From: Pseudonocardiales bacterium
GTDB lineage: Bacteria; Actinomycetota; Actinomycetes; Mycobacteriales; Pseudonocardiaceae
Direction: 5' to 3'
Assembly: GCA_019240665.1 (NCBI GenBank)
Contig: JAFAXZ010000178.1
Location: forward strand, 1-42,655
DNA: 42,655 nucleotides
Shown here: positions 7,363 through 13,810 of the stretch, one piece after another
How the letters are laid out: the number at the start of each line of letters is the position of its first letter
Numbering within the stretch: the stretch's first letter is position 1
The notes under the pieces: model-generated
Databases searched by the model: none
What the model was told of the DNA's origin: nothing
The model's input: the letters and a program-made list of their open reading frames with translations, nothing else
Position numbers and translations under genes: made by a program

Positions 7363-8927
7363 CCCACGTCCTCGGCGAGCAGGTCGCTGGCCTTCTCCCC
7401 AATCATCATGATGGTGATGTTCGGGTTGACAGCCGGCAGGAAGGGCATGATGGAGGCATCGGCGACGCGTAGCCCCGTCACGCCTTTGACTCGCAGCCAC
7501 GGGTCGAGCACGGCCTCCGGGTCGTCCACCGCACCCATCCTGGCCGTGCCCGCGGGGTGGTAGACGGTGTTGTGCGTCTTACGGATGTAGTCGATGAGCT
7601 CGTCATTGGTGATCGCGTCGGCACCAGGTGCCAGTTCGCGTTTGATCCAGCTCCGCAACGCCGGCTGCGCGGCGATCCGGCGGGCGAGCTTGATCCCGGC
7701 AAGCATCACGGTGATGTCGTGACCTTCGGGGTCGGTGAAATAGCGCGGGTCGAGCATCACCCGGTCCCGGAAGTCACGAGACCGGAGTCGGACCGTCCCG
7801 CGGGACCGGCCGCGGGTGACATTCGGTGTCAGGCAGAACCCATTGGACGTGGTCGGATAACCCCACCGCACGGTGTTCATGTCGAAAGGCACCGAGCCGT
7901 AGTGCATCATCAGGTCTGGGCGGTCAAGTCCCGGTTCGGTCCGGGTGAAGAGGCCGATCTCCCACCACTGCGTCGAGCGGGTCACCATCGGCCGCGACGC
8001 TTCCCACATCACCACGCCCTCGACGTGGTCATCCAGATTGGACCCGACGCCGGGGCTGTCCACAAGCACGTCGATGCCGACCTCACGCAGGTGTTCGGCT
8101 GGGCCGATGCCGGACAGCATGAGCAGTTTGGGCGTGTCGATCGCCCCGGCGGACAGGACCACTTCACGCCGGGCATGCACGGTGCCGTGCCGGAAGGTGC
8201 TGGAGTCCAGGTACTGCACTCCGGTCGCCTTCTTGACTGCGGTGAAGAGCACCTGCTTGACCCAGGCGTCGGTGCGGACGACCAAGTTGCGCCGTCGACC
8301 CATGATCGGGTGCAGGTACCCGCGTGAGGACGACATGCGGATGTTGTCCTCATCAGCGTTAATCTGGAAGAAGCCCGCCCCCTCGGTGACCGTGAAGCCT
8401 TCGTTGAAGCAAACGGTGGGCAGGCCGACGGCGGCAGCGGCCGCCAGCACCGCGACGCCACAGGGGTCATGCGGCGGAATCTGGCGCAGTGTCACCGGAC
8501 CCGAGCGGCCGTGGTGAGCACCCGGGCCGTCGTTGTTCTCCAACCGCGCGATGAGCGGGCAGCACTCGTCGGCGCTCCAGCCCGCACACCCCATCGCCGA
8601 CCACTCGTCGAGGTCTTCGCGAGGGGTCCAGAACGCGATGCAGGAGTTGTGCGACGAGCAGCCACCGAGCACCTTGGCCCTAGCGTGGCGCACGAAGCTG
8701 TTGCCGCCTGCCTGCGGCTCGACCGGGTAGTCCCAGTCGTAGCCGGAACCGAGCAGGTGCGGCCACTGCGCCAGCCGCAGGACCTTCGGGTCGTCGACGT
8801 CGGACGGACCGGCTTCGAGCAGGCACACCGTGACCGACGGATCCTCCGACAGCCGGGCCGCGAGGACGCACCCCGCCGAGCCACCACCGACGACGACGTA
8901 GTCGTATTCTTCGATCCCGTTGTTCAT
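7347..8927 (-). CDS. GMC-family FAD-dependent oxidoreductase (choline dehydrogenase-like)
   Basis: A flavoprotein that oxidises an alcohol; the choline dehydrogenase branch is the nearest I recognise, but the substrate is not readable from sequence. The 526-residue protein has the FAD-binding Rossmann motif YVVVGGGSAGCVLAARL at the N-terminus, the GMC signature GAIDTPKLLMLSGIGP, and the C-terminal active-site block VYHPAGTARMG followed by VNPNITIMMIGE, with the catalytic His/Asn pair. The ORF opens at 8966, but ATG 8927 is preceded by CGAGG at good spacing and begins just before the FAD strand. No signal peptide. Two nested inverted repeats lie immediately upstream and may be operator sites. 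Confidence 0.93.
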   Translation of the reverse strand: MNNGIEEYDYVVVGGGSAGCVLAARLSEDPSVTVCLLEAGPSDVDDPKVLRLAQWPHLLGSGYDWDYPVEPQAGGNSFVRHARAKVLGGCSSHNSCIAFWTPREDLDEWSAMGCAGWSADECCPLIARLENNDGPGAHHGRSGPVTLRQIPPHDPCGVAVLAAAAAVGLPTVCFNEGFTVTEGAGFFQINADEDNIRMSSSRGYLHPIMGRRRNLVVRTDAWVKQVLFTAVKKATGVQYLDSSTFRHGTVHARREVVLSAGAIDTPKLLMLSGIGPAEHLREVGIDVLVDSPGVGSNLDDHVEGVVMWEASRPMVTRSTQWWEIGLFTRTEPGLDRPDLMMHYGSVPFDMNTVRWGYPTTSNGFCLTPNVTRGRSRGTVRLRSRDFRDRVMLDPRYFTDPEGHDITVMLAGIKLARRIAAQPALRSWIKRELAPGADAITNDELIDYIRKTHNTVYHPAGTARMGAVDDPEAVLDPWLRVKGVTGLRVADASIMPFLPAVNPNITIMMIGEKASDLLAEDVGQRRA

Positions 8928-8940
8928 GCCTCGATCCTCG

Positions 8941-9012
8941 CGGTGACCGCTGCCTTTCGGCGGCACGCCGTATCATCGCCTGATCACAGCGGTCACCGGT
9001 CGCCGTGTGATC
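8941..9012 (-). promoter_or_regulatory. Nested inverted repeats upstream of the GMC gene
   Basis: CGGTGACCGCT (8941-8951) and AGCGGTCACCG (8988-8998) are a perfect 11-bp inverted pair. GATCACA (8982-8988) and TGTGATC (9006-9012) are a second perfect 7-bp pair. The sites lie 14-85 bp upstream of the GMC start codon, where a dimeric repressor or activator would be expected to bind. Confidence 0.5.
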
Positions 9013-9080
9013 GTTCCGGTACAGGCAGGCCTGTTGGCGCGGTAGCGCACTCGGCGGGACGTGGACCGGCAGCGGGCCTC

Positions 9081-9116
9081 AGCCTTCCGACTGGCGATAG
9101 CCTTCCGACTGGCGAT
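9081..9116. repeat. 18-bp perfect tandem duplication
   Basis: Two head-to-tail copies of AGCCTTCCGACTGGCGAT lie between the GMC gene and the histidine-like operon. It could be a replication-slippage scar or a paired binding site; nothing in the sequence decides between these. Confidence 0.85.
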
Positions 9117-9359
9117 GAGGTGAGCAGCTCCGCGTGAACGTCAGCCGCCCGGCGTGCACTGGCCGCCCGATGCTCGCCAGCGGGGTCCTCGCCCTTGGCT
9201 ACCCGCAGCCGACCGCCAGAGACCGTGGGATACGGCCAGGTGACTACCGAACGCCGAGGCCTCACCGGAGCAACGAGGTGGCCAGCCCACGGCGGGTGGT
9301 GCGCGACACCCCGATTCGGCAGATCGTGTGGTCACCATCTGCCAGGTAGCATCCCCTTC

Positions 9360-11300
9360 ATGCTTCTGGCTGATCGTCTCGACATCCCCGACGGCACTGC
9401 TGCTCTGCTCTTCGATCTCGACGGCGTCTTGCTTGACTCGCTGTCTCTCGACTACGAGATCGTCGGAACACTCCTCCACGAAGAGCTGAGTTCCGTTGTA
9501 GAGGTCCCTCGGTCGGTGATCCGGGAGAACTTCCCGCACGCCATTCCAGACTTCTGGCGCAAAATCTCAGATGCATGCGCGCTTGGGCTCACCCAGGAAG
9601 CCATCTCAAGGCTTGCCGAGAAGCATGAATCTCATCGCCGGGTAGCGACTATAGCCGCCCACAACGGCATCCCTGAGATCATCGACGCCGCACACAGCCA
9701 GGGTATACCTATCGGCGTAGTCTCCAACAATCCATACGTTGAGATCCGCAAGACCCTGGCTGGAGCCGGGCTTGTCGCGGATGTCATTGTCGGGAACGAC
9801 GAGCCGGGTTTGAGGGGGAAACCGGCTCCGGATACCTACCAGGAAGCAGCCACTCGTCTCGGTCTCCAACCGTCCGTTTGCGTGGCAGTCGAGGATTCAC
9901 TGCTCGGTACCGAGGCTGCCAGTACAGCCGGCTGCTATACGGTCGCCGTTGCCACCGGCGCTAACTCATTTCTCGAGTTGTCAAAGTCTCCGCATGTCTC
10001 GCGCTGCTATACGAGCTTCGCGAGGTGTTACGTATCTTTAGGTAGAGCGGGTATAATGTCGAAGACACTGTCTTCTCCGAATGAGTTCGTCAGCCATATG
10101 ATCGAGCACATCGCGTGGAGATTAGGCTGCTCGATCGATTTATCCTGGACGAACGACGACTGGAGTGGACTCGGCTCAGCACTCGGCCGGGAAGTTCGGA
10201 AGCTACCGATCAGGCAAGAAGCCGCGAGCACAATCGGAATGATCGACGACGGCAGCGCAGAAATCCAAGTGACGGCAACAAGTTCCGGAGGGGCGGTTCT
10301 GACCGCTTCCCAGCAGGTCGATCTCGAGTGGTTTCTCAATAGTCGGGCGGAGCAGCTCTCGGATGGCAGGCCCCTGGTCCAGGTACTCAAGGGCCTCGGA
10401 GCCGGTGGCGCTCTCGACTTCAAAATTACAGTCGCAAGTTTCGAGGACCCTCACCACACGTGGGAAGGAGTTTTCCGGGGTGTTGGCATCGCCCTTGACA
10501 AGATGTTTAACGAACAGCCCGTGGCGCCCAATCCACCCTCCGACGAGAGGACAGAGATTCCAGCCAGACCCCTGCCCACGACAGGGCAACAGTCCCTAGA
10601 GCGGGCCGTCGAGCGAGGCTGGACAATACAGCGTGTGTCCGAGTGGGGAGCCAGTCTGGAACGGCGTACAGCGGAAAGCGTCGTACGAGTAAGCTTGCGC
10701 CTGGGTGCCCCTTCGGTTCGCTGCACCATCAACGTTGCAAACTCAATCGATGTGACCGGTATGGTTGACCTACTGGCCGAGTTCGCCGAAGGAGCGACGC
10801 TCCAGCTCAGCGTCACGTATGAAGCGATGCGGCTCAGCTCAAGTCATGTCGTTGCCGAGGATATCGGAATGACCCTCGGCAGAGCCCTCCGTTACGTGGC
10901 TATCGAGCGAATGGACAAGTTCGGCATTCAAGGAGCCGGCTCGAGCATAAGGGATCCGAACGAAGGCATGTATCAGCCGATCCGAGTTGGCGTCAGCATG
11001 GAGGGTCGCAAGTTCTGGAAATATGTACCGATGTCGCAGGACTACGGAGACTTCCGTAAGAATTTTCTCGTGGGACATACCTTAGCGAACGGTCTCTACT
11101 CCGAAGATCTTGACGACTTCATTGATGGCTTCGCTGGAGGTCTGGAGTCGAGTATCATCATACACGTAGACAACAATACCGACCCTGTCACGGGCTGGCC
11201 CTTTCTTTTCCGCGGGCTTGGCGAGGCGATGGCAGGCCTCCTTGCCGTCAACCCACACCGACTCTCACTTGCACCGGGCGTGAAAGCAACGCTGGCGTGA
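9360..11300 (+). CDS. HAD phosphatase fused to two HisB (IGPD)-like domains
   Basis: The 646-residue protein has three parts. Residues 12-225 form a HAD subfamily I phosphatase of the beta-phosphoglucomutase type with all four motifs: Asp19/Asp21 in FDLDGVLLD, Ser122 in VVSNN, Lys154 in RGKPAPD, Glu178/Asp179 in VAVEDSLLG. Residues 236-385 and about 425-632 resemble imidazoleglycerol-phosphate dehydratase. The first keeps HMIE (246-249) and DPHHTWE (364-369) but has NDDWSGLG where HHxxED belongs. The second keeps ERRTAES and HVVAED (496-501) but lacks the HM.E and terminal HHxxE motifs. Enteric HisB is also a phosphatase-dehydratase fusion, but with a different HAD subfamily and one dehydratase domain. 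Start ATG 9360 immediately precedes the HAD fold; its ribosome binding site is weak. The stop overlaps the next gene (GTGA). At least four TTA codons and lower GC mark it as acquired. The substrate is unknown. Confidence 0.8.
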   Translation: MLLADRLDIPDGTAALLFDLDGVLLDSLSLDYEIVGTLLHEELSSVVEVPRSVIRENFPHAIPDFWRKISDACALGLTQEAISRLAEKHESHRRVATIAAHNGIPEIIDAAHSQGIPIGVVSNNPYVEIRKTLAGAGLVADVIVGNDEPGLRGKPAPDTYQEAATRLGLQPSVCVAVEDSLLGTEAASTAGCYTVAVATGANSFLELSKSPHVSRCYTSFARCYVSLGRAGIMSKTLSSPNEFVSHMIEHIAWRLGCSIDLSWTNDDWSGLGSALGREVRKLPIRQEAASTIGMIDDGSAEIQVTATSSGGAVLTASQQVDLEWFLNSRAEQLSDGRPLVQVLKGLGAGGALDFKITVASFEDPHHTWEGVFRGVGIALDKMFNEQPVAPNPPSDERTEIPARPLPTTGQQSLERAVERGWTIQRVSEWGASLERRTAESVVRVSLRLGAPSVRCTINVANSIDVTGMVDLLAEFAEGATLQLSVTYEAMRLSSSHVVAEDIGMTLGRALRYVAIERMDKFGIQGAGSSIRDPNEGMYQPIRVGVSMEGRKFWKYVPMSQDYGDFRKNFLVGHTLANGLYSEDLDDFIDGFAGGLESSIIIHVDNNTDPVTGWPFLFRGLGEAMAGLLAVNPHRLSLAPGVKATLA

Positions 11301-12418
11301 ACTCGACCGGAGCCGGGGCGACGGAGCTTAGGATCCCGCAACGTATTCTCGATGCCTCTCCATACGTACCCGAGTGGTCGGGATTGAATCGGACCGAGTT
11401 CATACGCCTAGACCGTAATGAAAATACCCGACCTTTGCCGGCAGCCGTCCAGGAGGCGCTTGTCAGGAGTATTGCGAGCTGGGCCGTGCAGTCGTACCCT
11501 GAGTCCGCGCCAATCCAGAGGTCGCTCGCCAGCTACACCCGTGTGCCGTCAGAGTATATTCTCTCCACAAATGGGTCTGACCAGGGTATTGATCTTTGCT
11601 TGCGCACGGCCCTTAGTGAAGGAGACTCCATCCTTATCGCCAGGCCGGAATTCCCTGTATTTTCTCACGTCGCCGAAGCCATCGGCGCAAAAATCGAGCC
11701 GGTTCCCTATAATCCCGACCTTTCGTTCCCTTATCGAGCGTTTGCGGAGGCTATTGCGTCCGTTCGGCCAAGTCTTATTGTATTAATCAATCCAAATAAT
11801 CCAACGGGTAGCGGGATAGACATCGACTACATAGAGCAGATAATCGCATCCAACCCTAAGACGATTGTTATCGTGGACGAAGCCTACTACGAGTATACTG
11901 ATAATACCGTCGTACCGCTTGTCAAAGAATATGCCAACCTGCTTGTGTTGCGAACGTTTTCCAAGGCTTTCGCAATGGCAGGCCTGCGACTGGGTTATGT
12001 ACTTGCCAACCCTCAGATTCTCGCTCATGTGCGCAAGCTACAAAATCCCTTCGATGTCAATCAGCTAGCAGTAACCGCAGGACTGGCTCAACTGGCGCGG
12101 ACCGATGCCGTGCGTGCTGAATGTAGGCATGCGATGGAAGAGATAAAGCCATACGTTGTGCAATCTCTTCTGGAAGTGGGCGTCGAGGTGTGGCCCGGAT
12201 CGGCAAATTTCCTGCTCGTGCGGCCACCAGATTGCACTAAGGCTGTCGCCTACCTTCGCAATTCAGGTGTACTTGTACGATCGATGTCAGCTCCCGCGCT
12301 CCAAGGATCCTTTCGCGTAAGTTTGGGAACCATGCATGAGATGCAGCAATTCGTTGGTGTGTTTCAATCTTACCTGAAAGAGTACAGGGGAAGCCCCAGT
12401 TGGCTCGCGAAGAAATAA
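11297..12418 (+). CDS. HisC-like PLP aminotransferase
   Basis: A 373-residue fold-type I class II aminotransferase, closest to histidinol-phosphate aminotransferase. HisC converts imidazole-acetol phosphate plus glutamate to histidinol phosphate. Diagnostic segments are RLDRNENTRPLP, STNGSDQGIDL (cofactor phosphate site), INPNNPTG, VDEAYYEY, and the Schiff-base lysine Lys223 in RTFSKAFAMAGLRLGY. The C-terminal substrate-carboxylate arginine segment reads GSFRVSLGT. GTG 11297 overlaps the upstream stop, so it is translationally coupled to the HAD-HisB-like gene. It has lower GC than its flanks and contains a TTA codon. The genome presumably has its own hisC elsewhere, so this copy is probably specialised; a phospho-keto substrate is inferred from its partners. 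Confidence 0.85.
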   Translation: MNSTGAGATELRIPQRILDASPYVPEWSGLNRTEFIRLDRNENTRPLPAAVQEALVRSIASWAVQSYPESAPIQRSLASYTRVPSEYILSTNGSDQGIDLCLRTALSEGDSILIARPEFPVFSHVAEAIGAKIEPVPYNPDLSFPYRAFAEAIASVRPSLIVLINPNNPTGSGIDIDYIEQIIASNPKTIVIVDEAYYEYTDNTVVPLVKEYANLLVLRTFSKAFAMAGLRLGYVLANPQILAHVRKLQNPFDVNQLAVTAGLAQLARTDAVRAECRHAMEEIKPYVVQSLLEVGVEVWPGSANFLLVRPPDCTKAVAYLRNSGVLVRSMSAPALQGSFRVSLGTMHEMQQFVGVFQSYLKEYRGSPSWLAKK

Positions 12419-12457
12419 GATACCGCTCTAGCCGAGCAAAGGAACTTGAGGACGGTC

Positions 12458-13810
12458 ATGACTGGACACATGAAGGTCAATCACTATATTTTGGCACAGC
12501 TGTCACGGGAACGGAGAAGCCAGCTACTGCAACAACGGGCACAGGACAACCTGCAGGATGTTGAGGCAACCGTGCGGCAGGTGCTGACCGCTGTTCGGTC
12601 AGGCGGTGACACCGCTCTCATCCGACTCACCCGTCAGTATGACGGCGCCGAGTTGAGCGAGGGCCAGCTTCGTGTTAGCGAAGAAGAGTTCGATCGAGCC
12701 GATAAGCTTGTCAGCAAAGACCTTCGCGCTGCTCTGATTCAATCAATACGGAATGTTCGAAATCACCATCAATTTCAGCTTCCCCCTCCTAGCTGGATGA
12801 AAGAAATAGCACCAGGGGTAATAGCGGGTGAGCGTGTAACCCCCATTTCCTCCGTAGGGTTATACGTCCCACGGGGAAAGGGGTCCTTTCCATCCGTCAT
12901 GATTATGCTGTGTATCCCGGCAGTCATCGCGGGAGTGCCTGAAATTGTGATCTGCACCCCTCCGGGAACTGACGGGTCAGTGGATCCCGCGTCCCTCGTC
13001 GCAGCCCGCCTGTGTGGCGTGGAGAATATCATCAAGGTTGGTGGCGCTCAGGCCATCGCGGCTATGGCATATGGGACCGACAGTGTTGCCAAGGTCGACA
13101 AGATCCTCGGACCTGGAAACCAGTACGTGACCGCTGCGCGACGAATTCTGTCCGGTACCGTAGACCCAGGTCCTCCAGCCGGCCCAAGCGAGTCTGTAAT
13201 TTTGTGCGATTCTTCCGCAGACGTTGAGATCGCCGCACGTGAACTGGTGGTCGAGGCGGAGCATGGAGAGGACTCGGCCGCTCTCCTCGTAACTCATTCA
13301 AGTACACTCGCAGCTGCAGTGGTCGATCGCCTCGCCGACCTGGTGAATAAATTACCGGAGACCCGAGCGCGGAACTGCAAGACGGTCTTATCCAATTACG
13401 GTGGTATCGTCATCACCGAAGGGCTGCAAGATTCGATTTCGTTTGTCAACGAGTACGCGCCGGAGCATCTGCGTGTTCTTGTCGACAACCCGTTTGACGT
13501 GTTGCCGGCGATAACTCACGCGGGCGAGGTACTCTTGGGTGAAAACACCTCGATCGCTTTTGGCAACTTTTCTATTGGCGTGAACGCGATCCTTCCCACC
13601 GGTCGACATGCGCGAACCTACTCGTGTATGGGTGTAAACGAACTTTTAAAAAGGTCATCGTTTGCCTATGTGTCCGCGACCGGCGTGAGCAGCGTTGGTC
13701 CAACGGCTGTGGAGCTTGCCCGGTACGAGGGGTTCCCAGCGCATGAGGAGGCTGCCCGTTACATCGTTCGGCGTGTCGACCCCGATGAGGATGTCTCAGA
13801 CGGTCCCTAG
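12458..13810 (+). CDS. HisD-like NAD-dependent dehydrogenase with altered active site
   Basis: A 450-residue member of the histidinol dehydrogenase family, which oxidises an amino alcohol to an amino acid in two NAD-dependent steps. Family motifs are clear: VGLYVPRGKG, KVGGAQAIAAMAYGT, KILGPGNQYVTAA, PAGPSES, catalytic Glu-His in YAPEHLRVL, and a C-terminal PAHEEA. Two zinc/substrate positions differ from classical HisD: the QAEHG glutamine is Glu (VEAEHGEDS), and the VGDYASGTNHVLPT block reads FGNFSIGVNAILPT, replacing the zinc-ligand Asp with Asn and the substrate His with Ala. Such changes mark HisD paralogues such as the dihydroxypropanesulfonate dehydrogenase group. Start ATG 12458 follows TTGAGGAC; TTG 12446 is the alternative. 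It lies 39 bp after the HisC-like gene. Four or more TTA codons. Its 3' end overlaps helY by 15 bp. Confidence 0.85.
   Translation: MTGHMKVNHYILAQLSRERRSQLLQQRAQDNLQDVEATVRQVLTAVRSGGDTALIRLTRQYDGAELSEGQLRVSEEEFDRADKLVSKDLRAALIQSIRNVRNHHQFQLPPPSWMKEIAPGVIAGERVTPISSVGLYVPRGKGSFPSVMIMLCIPAVIAGVPEIVICTPPGTDGSVDPASLVAARLCGVENIIKVGGAQAIAAMAYGTDSVAKVDKILGPGNQYVTAARRILSGTVDPGPPAGPSESVILCDSSADVEIAARELVVEAEHGEDSAALLVTHSSTLAAAVVDRLADLVNKLPETRARNCKTVLSNYGGIVITEGLQDSISFVNEYAPEHLRVLVDNPFDVLPAITHAGEVLLGENTSIAFGNFSIGVNAILPTGRHARTYSCMGVNELLKRSSFAYVSATGVSSVGPTAVELARYEGFPAHEEAARYIVRRVDPDEDVSDGP

Larger units (their letters stand above)
8928..9359. other. 432-bp divergent intergenic region
   Basis: No gene is supported here; a 71-codon plus-strand ORF at 9134 has no recognisable features and no good ribosome binding site. 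The region separates the GMC gene (minus) from the histidine-like operon (plus). It holds two nested inverted repeats near the GMC start and an 18-bp tandem duplication, and must contain the promoters of both neighbours. I could not assign -10/-35 boxes with confidence. Confidence 0.6.

Noticed and set aside
9134-9349. 71-codon ORF upstream of the HAD-HisB-like gene
   Set aside because: No ribosome binding site, no motif, and it runs through the presumed promoter region.
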